Source: Pseudomonas aegrilactucae (lineage in GTDB: Bacteria > Pseudomonadota > Gammaproteobacteria > Pseudomonadales > Pseudomonadaceae). From it: a stretch of 64,000 nucleotides of DNA. Numbering within the stretch: position 1 is the first letter of the stretch; every line of letters begins with the position of its first letter. Where the stretch lies: NCBI RefSeq assembly GCF_019168305.1, contig NZ_JAHTBI010000016.1:1-64000 (forward strand). The letters are read 5' to 3'. This document shows, piece after piece, positions 1 through 9,600 of the stretch. Made by a program: the position numbers and the translations under genes. Under the pieces are notes generated by a model. The model was not told the DNA's origin, did not search any database, and saw only the letters and a list, made by a program, of their open reading frames with translations.

Positions 1-233
1 TTTTGTCTTTGCAGGGTGTTAATTGGTACTGCCTGGCTGGGCCTTTGGCTGGCCAGGCCGGCGCCTGCAGTGCCTCAAACGCGGCGCAGTCTTGTAGGCG
101 TCAGCCATGCTGACTAACGTCACAACCGCTACAGTGCGTTTGCCCCTACCCATAGCTGCACGAATCCCCACGCAGGTATGCAAGCCCTCGGCGCATAGCT
201 ATCATGCCTGCCTCATTGTGAGTCGAGATTGGC

Positions 234-1193
234 ATGCTGAAGTTGTTGAAGCTCCTCAAGGATGGTCGATTCCATTCTGGCGAGGCTCTAGGGGCTGCCC
301 TGGGCGTCAGTCGCAGTGCTGTGTGGAAACAGTTGCAGCACCTAGAAGCTGAATTGAATCTGCCTGTGCACAAGGTGCGAGGCCGCGGTTACCGCCTGGC
401 TGCGCCATTGTCGCTGCTGGATGCCGAGGCGATCGCGCAGGGCGCTGGGACGCGCTGCTGGCCGGCAATGATCCATGACGAAATCGACTCCACCAATGCG
501 CAAGCGCTGCGGGCCATCAGTGAGGGTCAGCAAGCGCCCTTCCTGGTATTGGCCGAGCGGCAGTCAGCCGGCCGTGGTCGTCGTGGGCGGAACTGGTCCA
601 GCCCTTTCGCAGAGAATCTCTACTACAGCCTGGTGCTGCGTATCGAGGGGGGCATGCGCCAACTCGAAGGGCTGAGTCTGGTCGTCGGGCTTGCGGTCAT
701 GCAGACCCTGCGTGGCGTAGGTGTGGCGGCCGCTGGCCTCAAATGGCCGAATGACGTGTTGGTGAATGATCGCAAGATCGCCGGCATTCTGTTGGAGTTG
801 GTCGGTGATCCGGCCGATGTCTGCCATGTGGTGCTCGGTATCGGCGTCAACGTTAACATGATGGTCAACAATGAAGTGAGCCAGGCCTGGACCTCGATCA
901 GGCTCGAAACGGGACAGCAGGTGGATCGAAACCGGCTGGTAGCCCTGTTGAATGACAACTTGTACGCCTATCTGGAGCGCCATCGCGAGTCGGGCTTCAC
1001 GGCGTTGCAGGCCGAGTGGGAGCAAGGGCATCTGTGGCAAGGGCGTTCAGTTTCATTGATTGCAGGTGCCAATGCTGTCGAGGGTGTTGTGCTGGGTATT
1101 GATCGTCAGGGTGCGCTGCGTCTTGAGGTCGAAGGTGTTGAGAAGATCTTTAGTGGTGGTGAGCTCAGTTTGAGGTTGCGCGATGATTCTTGA
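234..1193 (+). CDS. birA: Biotin-protein ligase / biotin operon repressor BirA
   Basis: This 319-residue protein has the full bifunctional BirA layout. An N-terminal winged helix-turn-helix (about residues 1-60, with the recognition stretch SRSAVWKQ) is followed by the biotin-ligase catalytic domain carrying the ATP/biotin loop GRGRRGRNW and the KWPNDV motif, then a small C-terminal SH3-like domain. The enzyme activates biotin with ATP and transfers it to the carboxyl carrier protein. Its biotinyl-AMP form represses biotin genes in relatives, so regulation here is inferred from the intact HTH. The gene overlaps coaX by 11 nt, so the two are probably co-transcribed. The ATG at 234 gives the usual family length. 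Confidence 0.95.
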   Translation: MLKLLKLLKDGRFHSGEALGAALGVSRSAVWKQLQHLEAELNLPVHKVRGRGYRLAAPLSLLDAEAIAQGAGTRCWPAMIHDEIDSTNAQALRAISEGQQAPFLVLAERQSAGRGRRGRNWSSPFAENLYYSLVLRIEGGMRQLEGLSLVVGLAVMQTLRGVGVAAAGLKWPNDVLVNDRKIAGILLELVGDPADVCHVVLGIGVNVNMMVNNEVSQAWTSIRLETGQQVDRNRLVALLNDNLYAYLERHRESGFTALQAEWEQGHLWQGRSVSLIAGANAVEGVVLGIDRQGALRLEVEGVEKIFSGGELSLRLRDDS

Positions 1194-1933
1194 GCTCGAT
1201 TGCGGTAACAGCTTTATCAAATGGCGGGTTATCCGCAGTCAGGATGCCTCCATCGTGGGCGGCGGCGTCGTCGACGCCGTAGCGGCATTGATTGACGCCG
1301 TGCGTGCGCTCCCGGGGGCGACGCCTGCCCGCTGCCGGCTGGTCAGTGTGCGCACCGAAGACGAAACGACGTCGCTCAGTCATGAGTTGATCGACGCCTT
1401 CGGCTTGACGATAGTGCGCGCGCGTCCGGCCAGGGCGTTGGCTGGTGTGACCAATGGCTATGAGGATTACGAGCGCCTTGGCCTGGATCGCTGGCTGGCG
1501 TTGCTGGGCGGCTATCACCTGGCCAGGCGGGCCTGTGTGGTCATCGACCTGGGCACTGCCGTGACGGCCGACTTTGTGTGTGCTGCAGGTGAGCACCTGG
1601 GCGGGTTCATTTGCCCCGGGATGCCGCTGATGCGCAACCAGTTGCGCACGCACACGCGGCGTATTCGCTACGATGACGTGTCGGCAGAGCGAGCCTTGTC
1701 GAGCCTTGTGCCAGGTCGCTCTACAGTCGAGGCTGTCGAAAGAGGGTGTACGCTGATGTTGCATGGCTTCGTGCTGACGCAACTTGAGCAGGCGCGAGCG
1801 CTGTGGGGTGAAGACTTTACCGTGTTCGTTACGGGGGGGGGATGCCGGCTTGGTGCATAAGGTGGTGCCCCAGGCTCGAATCGTTCCTGACCTGGTGTTC
1901 GTTGGCCTGGCGATGGCCTGTCCGCTGGATTGA
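1183..1933 (+). pseudogene. coaX: Type III pantothenate kinase CoaX, frameshifted in a G tract
   Basis: The first 219 codons encode a CoaX protein, with the phosphate-binding DCGNSFIKW at the N terminus, the VIDLGTAVT motif, and the start of the conserved VTGG motif. CoaX makes 4'-phosphopantothenate, the first step of coenzyme A synthesis. At 1833-1841 there is a run of nine G. Read as is, the frame ends at 1860 after GCRLGA. Removing one G restores [13 protein letters not shown] and so on, ending at TGA 1931-1933, with the normal family length of about 249 residues. The gene follows birA with an 11-nt overlap. As written, the C-terminal ~30 residues are lost. Because this is normally the only pantothenate kinase in Pseudomonas, a sequencing error or slippage is more likely than a true null. 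Confidence 0.85.
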
Positions 1934-1940
1934 GGTGTTT

Positions 1941-2363
1941 ATGCGCTGGTTGTTTCTATTGTTGCTGGTCCTCAACGTCGTCTATTACGTCTGGCATCAG
2001 CAGGAGGCGCCGCTGCGAGCGAAGGAAGTGACGTCGTTGTCACTCTACAAGGGGAGCCAGCAGGGCATTCGCCTGCTGAGCGAATCGCGTTCTGCGGCTG
2101 CCGAGCAGGGTGCGGAGTGTCTCTATGTAGGGGGGCTTGCCAGCCCTGAGATGCTCGACAGCCTGCGCCAGCGCCTGATCAGTCTGGATATTCGGGCGCG
2201 CAAGGTCGTTGGCAAGCTCGCGGATAGCCCGGGTTGGTGGTTGCAGGTTTCGCCGCAGAGCCGGCGTTTGCTGGACCAGGCGCTGCTGTCAGGACTTTCC
2301 CATGATTTCAAAGACTTAAAAGATAAAATAATGTTGTGCGAAGGCGTTGCAACTATCGAATAG
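1941..2363 (+). CDS. Small membrane-anchored SPOR-like protein
   Basis: This 140-residue protein starts with a hydrophobic helix (about residues 3-17, rich in Leu) that should act as an uncleaved anchor or signal. A short soluble domain follows, containing ECLYVGGL and later GWWLQV, a layout similar to SPOR-type domains that bind denuded peptidoglycan. The SPOR assignment comes from weak pattern recognition only. The start at 1941 lies 7 nt after the restored coaX stop, so the gene is the third member of the birA-coaX unit. A longer frame opening at 1842 reads through the coaX tail out of frame and is not used. Its last codons overlap a promoter for the tRNA cluster. Confidence 0.6.
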   Translation: MRWLFLLLLVLNVVYYVWHQQEAPLRAKEVTSLSLYKGSQQGIRLLSESRSAAAEQGAECLYVGGLASPEMLDSLRQRLISLDIRARKVVGKLADSPGWWLQVSPQSRRLLDQALLSGLSHDFKDLKDKIMLCEGVATIE

Positions 2364-2375
2364 TTTGCATAGAAT
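2347..2375 (+). promoter_or_regulatory. Candidate sigma-70 promoter upstream of the tRNA cluster
   Basis: TTGCAA (2347-2352) and TAGAAT (2370-2375) are separated by exactly 17 nt. The -35 lies in the last codons of the preceding gene. It would start transcription near 2382, about 125 nt before tRNA-Tyr, as a possible tandem promoter with the one at 2466. Confidence 0.55.
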
Positions 2376-2465
2376 GGCGCCCGCTCCACAGCGAAGACCA
2401 CTAGGTGGTGCAGCAGTGAAGCAGTTGTCAAATTAGCTAACCTCAAGATTTTAATGAGAAAAAGC

Positions 2466-2494
2466 TTGACAGCAGGACGGCAAGAGTAGAAAAT
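2466..2494 (+). promoter_or_regulatory. Promoter of the Tyr-Gly-Thr tRNA operon
   Basis: A perfect TTGACA -35 (2466-2471), a 17-nt spacer and GAAAAT (2489-2494) lie just upstream of tRNA-Tyr, followed by a GC-rich discriminator. That arrangement is typical of growth-rate-controlled stable RNA promoters. Confidence 0.7.
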
Positions 2495-2506
2495 GCCGGC
2501 CACATT

Positions 2507-2591
2507 GGAGGGGTTCCCGAGCGGCCAAAGGGATCAGACTGTAAATCTGACGTCTACGACTTCGAAGGTTCGAATCCTTCTCCCTCCACCA
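2507..2591 (+). tRNA. tRNA-Tyr (GTA)
   Basis: An 85-nt class II tRNA with a long variable arm. Acceptor strands GGAGGGG and TCCCTCC pair, the anticodon GTA is at 2541-2543 in the loop CTGTAAA, the T-loop is GGTTCGAATCC, and CCA is encoded. It is the first of three tRNAs in one transcript. Confidence 0.97.
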
Positions 2592-2615
2592 GTTTTAGCG
2601 AGAGCCGCAAGCTCC

Positions 2616-2689
<74 letters not shown>

Positions 2690-2715
2690 GGTTTGCTGTT
2701 TTTGCACCGTGTTAC

Positions 2716-2791
2716 GCTCTTGTAGCTCAGTTGGTAGAGCACACCCTTGGTAAGGGTGAGGTCAGCGGTTCAAATCCGCTCAAGAGCTCCA
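2716..2791 (+). tRNA. tRNA-Thr (GGT)
   Basis: A 76-nt tRNA with acceptor GCTCTTG, anticodon GGT at 2749-2751 within stem CACCC/GGGTG, a GGTTCAAATCC T-loop and an encoded CCA. In many gammaproteobacteria the next gene is tufB. Here an intrinsic terminator follows within 10 nt. Confidence 0.97.
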
Positions 2792-2797
2792 TTTGAC

Positions 2798-2829
2798 AAG
2801 GCAGATATGAAAATATCTGCCTTTGTTTT
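2798..2829 (+). terminator. Intrinsic terminator of the tRNA operon
   Basis: An 11-bp stem AAGGCAGATAT / ATATCTGCCTT closes a GAAA loop and is followed by TGTTTT. It sits directly after tRNA-Thr and shows that the Tyr-Gly-Thr operon ends here rather than continuing into a tuf gene. Confidence 0.85.
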
Positions 2830-2941
2830 AATGGTCGGCTTGTATTGCGATCATTGCGACTGAAGGCGGCCTGCGTTTTGCTCGTATAGGTTGTCGTTCC
2901 ATCGGTGCAGGTGAAGCGTTCGATGGCTGTCGAATAAGTAG

Positions 2942-2970
2942 TTGATATATCTCAATCGGCTCGGCATAAT
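2942..2970 (+). promoter_or_regulatory. Promoter of tRNA-Trp-secE-nusG
   Basis: TTGATA (2942-2947), a 17-nt spacer and CATAAT (2965-2970) precede a GC-rich discriminator and tRNA-Trp, which starts 20 nt downstream. Confidence 0.7.
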
Positions 2971-2990
2971 GGTCGGCCTGATAAGCTTTT

Positions 2991-3066
2991 AGGTCAGTAG
3001 CTCAATTGGCAGAGCGACGGTCTCCAAAACCGTAGGTTGGGGGTTCGATTCCCTCCTGACCTGCCA
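2991..3066 (+). tRNA. tRNA-Trp (CCA)
   Basis: A 76-nt tRNA with acceptor AGGTCAG, anticodon CCA at 3024-3026 in loop CTCCAAA, T-loop GGTTCGATTCC and an encoded terminal CCA. It is co-transcribed with secE 45 nt downstream, the usual arrangement in Pseudomonas. Confidence 0.97.
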
Positions 3067-3111
3067 GATCCACCTTGTGTGTCTGGCTTTCTTTTCACAG
3101 GATCCTCCTAG

Positions 3112-3480
3112 ATGACCTCCAAGTCTGACGCCCAAGACTCTCGTTTTGATCTGCTCAAGTGGCTGGCTGTTGTCGCTTTGGTGGTGGTAGGTGTTGTCGG
3201 AAATCAATATTACTCCGCTTCGCCGATTCTGTATCGCGTTATTGCACTCCTCGCTCTCGCTGCTGTAGCTGCATTCGTTGCGCTGCAAACCGGCAAGGGC
3301 AAGTCGTTCTTTGCGCTGGCAAAGGAAGCTCGCACCGAGATTCGTAAAGTCGTATGGCCAACCCGCCAAGAGACCATGCAGACCACCCTGATTGTGGTGG
3401 CTGTTGTCCTGGTCATGGCGCTGCTGTTGTGGGGTCTTGATTCCCTGCTCGGCTGGTTGATTTCCTTGATTGTTGGCTAA
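3112..3480 (+). CDS. secE: Preprotein translocase subunit SecE
   Basis: This 122-residue inner-membrane protein is the small clamp subunit of the SecYEG channel. Three hydrophobic segments are visible (about residues 15-32, 38-58 and 92-120). The conserved cytoplasmic stretch before the last one includes RKVVWPTRQETMQT, the hallmark of SecE. It matches the three-helix form of E. coli, and the last helix plus amphipathic stretch is the essential part in the family. The gene lies between tRNA-Trp and nusG with a 9-nt gap to nusG, so it is part of the tRNA-Trp-secE-nusG transcript. Confidence 0.96.
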   Translation: MTSKSDAQDSRFDLLKWLAVVALVVVGVVGNQYYSASPILYRVIALLALAAVAAFVALQTGKGKSFFALAKEARTEIRKVVWPTRQETMQTTLIVVAVVLVMALLLWGLDSLLGWLISLIVG

Positions 3481-3489
3481 GGGTGTCCT

Positions 3490-4023
3490 GTGGCTAAGCG
3501 TTGGTATGTTGTGCATGCTTACTCCGGTTACGAGAAGCATGTGATGCGCTCGCTGGTCGAGCGCGTAAAGCTGGCTGGCATGGAAGATGGCTTCGGCGAG
3601 ATTCTGGTCCCCACTGAAGAAGTGGTGGAGATGCGCAATGGCCAGAAGCGCAAAAGCGAACGTAAATTCTTCCCGGGTTACGTGCTGGTTCAGATGGACA
3701 TGAACGAAGGGACTTGGCACTTGGTCAAGGATACTCCTCGGGTCATGGGCTTTATCGGTGGTACTGCAGACAAGCCTGCACCCATCACCGACAAGGAAGC
3801 CGAGGCCATTCTGCGCCGCGTTGCCGATGGCAGCGACAAGCCGAAGCCCAAGACGCTGTTCGAGCCGGGTGAAGTGGTTCGTGTTGTCGATGGTCCGTTC
3901 GCAGATTTCAACGGTACTGTCGAAGAAGTTAACTACGAGAAGAGCCGGCTCCAGGTGGCGGTGCTCATTTTCGGTCGCTCTACCCCGGTGGAGCTTGAGT
4001 TCAGCCAGGTCGAAAAGGTCTAG
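3490..4023 (+). CDS. nusG: Transcription termination/antitermination factor NusG
   Basis: This 177-residue protein has the NGN domain at its N terminus ([15 protein letters not shown], then [10 protein letters not shown]), which binds the RNA polymerase clamp. The C-terminal KOW domain (about residues 125-177, [22 protein letters not shown]) contacts Rho or ribosomal protein S10. It reduces pausing, promotes Rho termination and couples transcription to translation. Length and both domains are standard. It follows secE closely and is followed by a strong intrinsic terminator before the L11 operon. Confidence 0.97.
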   Translation: MAKRWYVVHAYSGYEKHVMRSLVERVKLAGMEDGFGEILVPTEEVVEMRNGQKRKSERKFFPGYVLVQMDMNEGTWHLVKDTPRVMGFIGGTADKPAPITDKEAEAILRRVADGSDKPKPKTLFEPGEVVRVVDGPFADFNGTVEEVNYEKSRLQVAVLIFGRSTPVELEFSQVEKV

Positions 4024-4042
4024 CGGAACGACGCATCCCATA

Positions 4043-4071
4043 CCCCGCAGCCCTATGTGCTGCGGGGTTTT
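4043..4071 (+). terminator. Intrinsic terminator after nusG
   Basis: A 9-bp stem CCCCGCAGC / GCTGCGGGG with a 7-nt loop is followed by TTTT. It separates secE-nusG from rplK. Confidence 0.85.
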
Positions 4072-4142
4072 GTCGTCACTGGGATAAAACGCAAGTAATC
4101 CGGGGAGCCTCATGGCGCTTGTACCCGATATTGGAGTAGCTC

Positions 4143-4574
4143 ATGGCTAAGAAGATTCAGGCTTACATCAAGCTGCAAGTAAAGGCCGGCCAGGCCAACC
4201 CAAGTCCACCCGTCGGCCCAGCACTGGGTCAGCACGGCGTGAACATCATGGAATTCTGCAAGGCCTTCAACGCCCGTACTCAGGGTCAAGAAGCCGGCCT
4301 GCCGACTCCTGTGATCATCACTGTCTACAGTGACCGTAGCTTCACCTTCGAAACCAAAAGCACCCCAGCTTCGGTTCTGCTGAAGAAAGCAGCTGGCCTG
4401 ACCAGCGGTTCTGCGCGTCCGAACACCGTTAAAGTCGGTACTGTGACCCGTGCTCAGCTGGAAGAGATCGCAAAAACCAAAACTGCTGATCTGACCGCTG
4501 CTGACCTGGATGCGGCCGTGCGTACCATCGCCGGTTCCGCTCGCAGCATGGGCCTCAACGTGGAGGGTGTGTAA
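4143..4574 (+). CDS. rplK: 50S ribosomal protein L11
   Basis: This 143-residue protein starts with the conserved [30 protein letters not shown] region, shown here only in part, which includes the proline-rich hinge. L11 binds 23S rRNA helices 43/44 with L10 at the GTPase-associated centre and is needed for stringent RelA activation and release-factor action. The TAA stop overlaps the ATG of rplA by one base, indicating translational coupling. The 71-nt gap after the nusG terminator must hold its promoter, but no convincing -35/-10 pair was found there. Confidence 0.97.
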   Translation: MAKKIQAYIKLQVKAGQANPSPPVGPALGQHGVNIMEFCKAFNARTQGQEAGLPTPVIITVYSDRSFTFETKSTPASVLLKKAAGLTSGSARPNTVKVGTVTRAQLEEIAKTKTADLTAADLDAAVRTIAGSARSMGLNVEGV

Positions 4575-5269
4575 TGGCTAAGCTGACCAAGCGCCAAAAG
4601 GCTATCGCTTCGAAAATCGAAGCGGGCAAAGTCTACAACTTCGAAGAAGCAGCAGTGCTGCTGGCCGAACTGTCCACCGTGAAGTTCAGCGAATCCTTCG
4701 ACGTAGCCGTTAACCTGGGCGTTGACCCACGTAAATCGGACCAGGTCGTTCGTAGCGCTACCGTGCTGCCACACGGCACTGGCAAGACCGTACGTGTTGC
4801 CGTGTTCACCCAGGGCCCAGCTGCCGAAGCCGCTCTGGCTGCCGGCGCTGACCGCGTAGGCATGGACGATCTGGCTGCCGAAATGAAAGGCGGCGACCTG
4901 AACTATGACGTCGTCATTGCTTCCCCGGACGCAATGCGTGTTGTAGGTCAACTGGGTCAGGTTCTGGGTCCTCGCGGCCTGATGCCTAACCCTAAAGTCG
5001 GTACCGTGACTCCAGACGTAGCCACCGCGGTTAAAAACGCCAAGGCTGGTCAGGTTCGTTATCGCACCGACAAAAACGGCATCATCCACACCTCCGTTGG
5101 CAAAATCGGTTTCGAAGCCGGCAAGCTGAAGGAAAACGTTGAAGCCCTGATCGCTGATCTGAAGCGTATCAAGCCAGCTTCCTCGAAAGGTATCTACGTC
5201 AAGCGCGTTACCCTGAGCACCACCATGGGCCCAGGTCTGGTAATCGATCAAGGTTCCCTGAACGCGTAA
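4574..5269 (+). CDS. rplA: 50S ribosomal protein L1
   Basis: The 231-residue L1 protein forms the mobile L1 stalk near the ribosomal E site. Recognisable blocks are [16 protein letters not shown] in the first domain and the central [18 protein letters not shown] loop (here [16 protein letters not shown]), followed by [12 protein letters not shown]. In other bacteria L1 also represses its own operon by binding the rplK leader. The start codon shares a base with the rplK stop, which fits coupled synthesis. After the gene comes the long L10 leader region. Confidence 0.97.
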   Translation: MAKLTKRQKAIASKIEAGKVYNFEEAAVLLAELSTVKFSESFDVAVNLGVDPRKSDQVVRSATVLPHGTGKTVRVAVFTQGPAAEAALAAGADRVGMDDLAAEMKGGDLNYDVVIASPDAMRVVGQLGQVLGPRGLMPNPKVGTVTPDVATAVKNAKAGQVRYRTDKNGIIHTSVGKIGFEAGKLKENVEALIADLKRIKPASSKGIYVKRVTLSTTMGPGLVIDQGSLNA

Positions 5270-5280
5270 GACTGTGATGG

Positions 5281-5440
5281 GCGCAAGCAATTGCGCCTGT
5301 CGGCAAAAATTGGGGTCCCTGCCTGGCGGGGGCTATCCAAGACCGTAGGCGGCGCAAGCCTTAAACCACAAGCCTACGCAGATGGTGCCCCTGGTTCTTC
5401 ATTGAGCCAGACACCAAAACGACATTCGGCCTCGGCTGGA
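5281..5440 (+). promoter_or_regulatory. L10 leader (rplJ autoregulatory mRNA structure)
   Basis: The 200-nt gap between rplA and rplJ contains structured RNA. A GCGCAA/TTGCGC hairpin with a GCAA loop (5281-5296) comes first. A stem GTAGGC (5345-5350) pairs with GCCTAC (5372-5377), and an outer GGGG/CCCC closure surrounds it. The position and the GTAGGC-GCCTAC core are those of the L10 leader, to which L10-L12 binds to repress rplJL translation. The assignment uses remembered family features. A covariance-model hit would settle it. Confidence 0.7.
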
Positions 5441-5469
5441 TGAAACGGTAACAAGCAGGAGTTTTACCC

Positions 5470-5970
5470 GTGGCAATTAAACTCGAAGACAAGAAGGCCA
5501 TCGTCGCTGAAGTCAACGAGGCTGCCAAAGTCGCTCTGTCTGCTGTCGTGGCTGATGCCCGTGGCGTGACTGTAGGCGCAATGACCGGACTCCGTAAAGA
5601 GGCTCGTGAAGCTGGCGTTTACGTACGTGTTGTACGTAACACCCTGCTCAAGCGCGCTGTTGCTGACACTGAATTCAGTGTCCTCAACGACGTGTTCACC
5701 GGCCCTACTCTGATCGCGTTCTCCAACGAACACCCGGGCGCTGCTGCTCGTCTGTTCGCTGAATTCGCCAAAGGTCAGAAAGAGTTCGAGATCAAGGCAG
5801 CTGCGTTCGACGGCAAGTTCCTTGCCGCAAACCAGATCGACGTGTTGGCTTCCCTGCCGACCCGCGACGAGGCTATTGCGAAGCTGATGAGCGTGATCCA
5901 AGGCGCGACCAGCAAGCTGGCTCGTACCCTGGCAGCCGTTCGCGACCAGAAAGAAGCTGCTGCTGCCTAA
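5470..5970 (+). CDS. rplJ: 50S ribosomal protein L10
   Basis: This 166-residue protein begins [15 protein letters not shown], as in L10. It contains the rRNA-binding N-terminal domain ([32 protein letters not shown] shown here in words: conserved glycine and arginine positions) and a C-terminal helix that carries L7/L12 dimers. The start is GTG at 5470, with AGGAG at about 5457-5461. L10 is the base of the ribosomal stalk. It follows the L10 leader and precedes rplL in the standard order, and expression is probably controlled by feedback on that leader. Confidence 0.96.
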   Translation: MAIKLEDKKAIVAEVNEAAKVALSAVVADARGVTVGAMTGLRKEAREAGVYVRVVRNTLLKRAVADTEFSVLNDVFTGPTLIAFSNEHPGAAARLFAEFAKGQKEFEIKAAAFDGKFLAANQIDVLASLPTRDEAIAKLMSVIQGATSKLARTLAAVRDQKEAAAA

Positions 5971-6048
5971 GGCACCGCACGCCCTTTCAAAATCATACGT
6001 TTAATTTGATGGCTGCGTAGGCTGTCACCCCAATACAGGATTTAAGTC

Positions 6049-6414
6049 ATGTCTCTGACTAACGAGCAAATCATCGAAGCAATCGGCCAGAAAACCGTTC
6101 TGGAAGTTGTTGAGCTGATCAAAGCAATGGAAGAAACCTTCGGCGTTACCGCTGCTGTTGCCGCTGCTGGCCCAGCTGCTGCCGCTGCCGTTGTTGAAGA
6201 ACAAACCGAGTTCAACGTTGTTCTGAAAGCCGCTGGCGAGAAGAAAGTAAACGTGATCAAGGCTGTTCGTGAACTGACCGGTCTGGGCCTGAAAGAAGCC
6301 AAGGAGAAGGTTGATACCGCTCCTCAGGTGATCCTGGAAGGCGTCGCTAAAGACGCAGCTGAAAAAGCTGCAGCGACCCTGACCGAAGCAGGCGCTGAAG
6401 TCGAAGTTAAGTAA
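6049..6414 (+). CDS. rplL: 50S ribosomal protein L7/L12
   Basis: This 121-residue acidic stalk protein has an N-terminal dimerisation helix, a flexible Ala-rich hinge ([12 protein letters not shown], about residues 37-48) and the globular C-terminal domain with [22 protein letters not shown]. It is present in several copies per ribosome and recruits translation GTPases. The gene follows rplJ by 78 nt and is separated from rpoB by an attenuator-like hairpin, which would let L7/L12 be made in excess over RNA polymerase. Confidence 0.97.
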   Translation: MSLTNEQIIEAIGQKTVLEVVELIKAMEETFGVTAAVAAAGPAAAAAVVEEQTEFNVVLKAAGEKKVNVIKAVRELTGLGLKEAKEKVDTAPQVILEGVAKDAAEKAAATLTEAGAEVEVK

Positions 6415-6460
6415 CTTTCGACTGTGCGTCTCCAGCCCGAGCGATAAGCGAAAGGCTGAT

Positions 6461-6489
6461 GGCTGGTGGCTCTTGCCACCGGCCTTTTT
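6461..6489 (+). terminator. Attenuator-like terminator between rplL and rpoB
   Basis: A 10-bp stem GGCTGGTGGC / GCCACCGGCC with a TCTT loop is followed by TTTTT. No strong promoter was seen before rpoB, so partial read-through probably sets the rplL:rpoB ratio, as in E. coli. Confidence 0.75.
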
Positions 6490-6634
6490 CCGTTATTGGC
6501 AGCCGATCAGGTCGGCGCTGGTGACGAGCGGTAACCACCGATGACGGTGGCGCAAACCATGGGGTTTGCACGATTTTCTGGCTGCTCCCGTCGGGAGAAG
6601 CCAAACAAGCAGGTGACCAAGCTGGGGAACGCTG

Positions 6635-9600
6635 ATGGCTTACTCATACACTGAGAAAAAACGTATCCGCAAGGACTTTAGCAAGTTGCCGGACGTCATG
6701 GATGTGCCTTACCTCCTGGCCATCCAGCTGGATTCGTATCGTGAATTCTTGCAAGCGGGAGCGACTAAAGATCAGTTCCGCGACGTGGGCCTGCATGCGG
6801 CCTTCAAATCGGTTTTCCCGATCATCAGCTACTCCGGCAATGCTGCCCTGGAGTACGTTGGCTATCGTCTGGGCGAACCGGCCTTTGATGTCAAAGAATG
6901 CGTATTGCGCGGCGTGACCTACGCGGTACCGCTGCGGGTAAAAGTCCGCCTGATCATTTTCGACAAAGAATCGTCGAACAAAGCGATCAAGGACATCAAA
7001 GAGCAAGAAGTCTACATGGGTGAAATCCCCCTGATGACTGAAAACGGTACCTTCGTAATCAATGGTACCGAGCGTGTTATCGTTTCCCAGCTGCACCGTT
7101 CGCCAGGTGTGTTCTTCGACCACGACCGTGGCAAGACGCACAGCTCGGGCAAGCTGCTGTACTCGGCGCGGATCATTCCTTACCGCGGCTCGTGGCTGGA
7201 CTTCGAATTCGATCCGAAAGACTGTGTATTCGTCCGTATCGACCGTCGTCGCAAGCTGCCAGCCTCGGTACTGCTGCGCGCGCTGGGCTACACCACCGAA
7301 GAAGTGCTGAACGCGTTCTACACCACCAACGTATTCCACGTGCAGGGCGAAACGCTCAGCCTGGAACTGGTGCCTCAGCGCCTGCGCGGTGAAATCGCGG
7401 TCATGGATATCCATGATGAAACCGGCAAGGTGATTGTCGAGCAGGGTCGTCGTATTACCGCTCGCCACATCAACCAGCTGGAAAAATCCGGCGTCAAGTC
7501 GCTGGACGTGCCGATGGAGTACGTCCTGGGCCGCACCACCGCCAAGGCGATCGTGCACCCGGCGACCGGCGAGATCCTGGCCGAATGCAACACCGAGCTG
7601 ACCACCGAAGCACTGGTGAAGATCGCCAAGGCCCAGGTCGTTCGCATCGAGACCCTGTACACCAACGACATCGATTGCGGTCCGTTCATTTCGGACACCC
7701 TGAAGATCGACTCCACCAGCAACCAACTGGAAGCGCTGGTCGAGATCTATCGCATGATGCGTCCTGGCGAGCCGCCAACCAAGGATGCCGCAGAGACCCT
7801 GTTCAACAACCTGTTCTTCAGCGCCGAGCGTTACGACCTGTCGGCCGTTGGTCGCATGAAGTTCAACCGTCGTATCGGTCGTACCGAGATCGAAGGTTCG
7901 GGCGTACTGAGCAAGGAAGACATCGTCGAGGTCCTCAAGACCCTGGTCGACATCCGTAACGGCAAAGGCATCGTCGACGACATCGACCACCTGGGTAACC
8001 GTCGCGTGCGTTGTGTCGGCGAGATGGCCGAGAACCAGTTCCGCGTTGGCCTGGTGCGTGTAGAGCGCGCGGTCAAAGAGCGTCTGTCGATGGCTGAAAG
8101 CGAAGGCCTGATGCCGCAGGACCTGATCAACGCCAAGCCGGTTGCGGCGGCGGTGAAAGAGTTCTTCGGTTCGAGCCAGCTGTCCCAGTTCATGGACCAG
8201 AACAACCCGCTCTCCGAGATCACCCACAAGCGTCGTGTCTCTGCACTCGGCCCTGGCGGTCTGACCCGTGAGCGCGCAGGCTTCGAAGTCCGTGACGTAC
8301 ACCCGACCCACTACGGCCGTGTGTGCCCGATCGAGACCCCTGAAGGTCCGAACATCGGTCTGATCAACTCCCTGGCAGCCTATGCCCGCACCAACCAGTA
8401 CGGCTTCCTCGAAAGCCCGTACCGCGTGGTGAAAGAGGGTGTGGTTACCGACGACATCGTGTTCCTGTCGGCGATCGAAGAAGCTGATCACGTCATCGCC
8501 CAGGCTTCGGCCACGATGGACGAGAAGAAGCACCTGATCGACGAACTGGTAGCGGTCCGTCACCTGAACGAATTCACCGTCAAGGCGCCAGAAGACGTCA
8601 CCTTGATGGACGTTTCGCCGAAGCAGGTAGTTTCGGTTGCCGCGTCGCTGATTCCGTTCCTCGAGCACGACGACGCCAACCGTGCGTTGATGGGTTCGAA
8701 CATGCAGCGTCAGGCTGTACCGACCCTGCGTGCCGACAAGCCGCTGGTAGGTACCGGCATGGAGCGCAACGTTGCGCGTGACTCCGGCGTTTGCGTCGTG
8801 GCACGTCGTGGCGGCGTCATCGACTCGGTCGATGCCAGCCGTATCGTGGTTCGTGTTGCTGATGATGAAGTTGAAACCGGCGAAGCTGGTGTCGACATCT
8901 ACAACCTGACCAAGTACACCCGTTCGAACCAGAACACCTGCATCAACCAGCGTCCGCTGGTGAGCAAGGGTGACGTGGTTCAGCGCAGCGACATCATGGC
9001 CGACGGCCCGTCCACCGATATGGGTGAGCTGGCTCTGGGTCAGAACATGCGCATCGCGTTCATGGCATGGAACGGCTTCAACTTCGAAGACTCCATCTGC
9101 CTGTCCGAGCGTGTGGTTCAGGAAGACCGCTTCACCACGATCCACATCCAGGAACTGACCTGTGTGGCCCGTGACACCAAGCTTGGCCCGGAAGAGATCA
9201 CCGCGGACATTCCGAACGTCGGTGAAGCTGCGCTGAACAAGCTGGACGAAGCCGGTATCGTCTACGTAGGCGCTGAAGTCGGCGCTGGCGACATTCTGGT
9301 CGGCAAGGTCACGCCAAAAGGCGAAACCCAGCTGACGCCAGAAGAAAAACTGCTGCGTGCGATCTTCGGTGAGAAGGCCAGCGACGTCAAAGACACCTCC
9401 CTGCGTGTGCCTACCGGCACCAAGGGTACCGTCATCGACGTACAGGTCTTCACCCGTGATGGCGTCGAGCGCGACAGCCGTGCGCTGTCCATCGAGAAGA
9501 TGCAGCTGGACGAGATCCGCAAGGACCTGAACGAAGAGTTCCGCATCGTTGAAGGCGCGACCTTCGAACGTCTGCGTAGCGCCCTGAACGGTCAGGTCGT

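Noticed and set aside
1..233. A small gene or rRNA end at the left edge
   Set aside because: The 233 nt before birA show a T-rich start and a weak CCTGGC/GCCAGG stem, but no 5S rRNA sequence and no convincing frame. The 81-residue frame at 107 is out of frame with birA and overlaps it.
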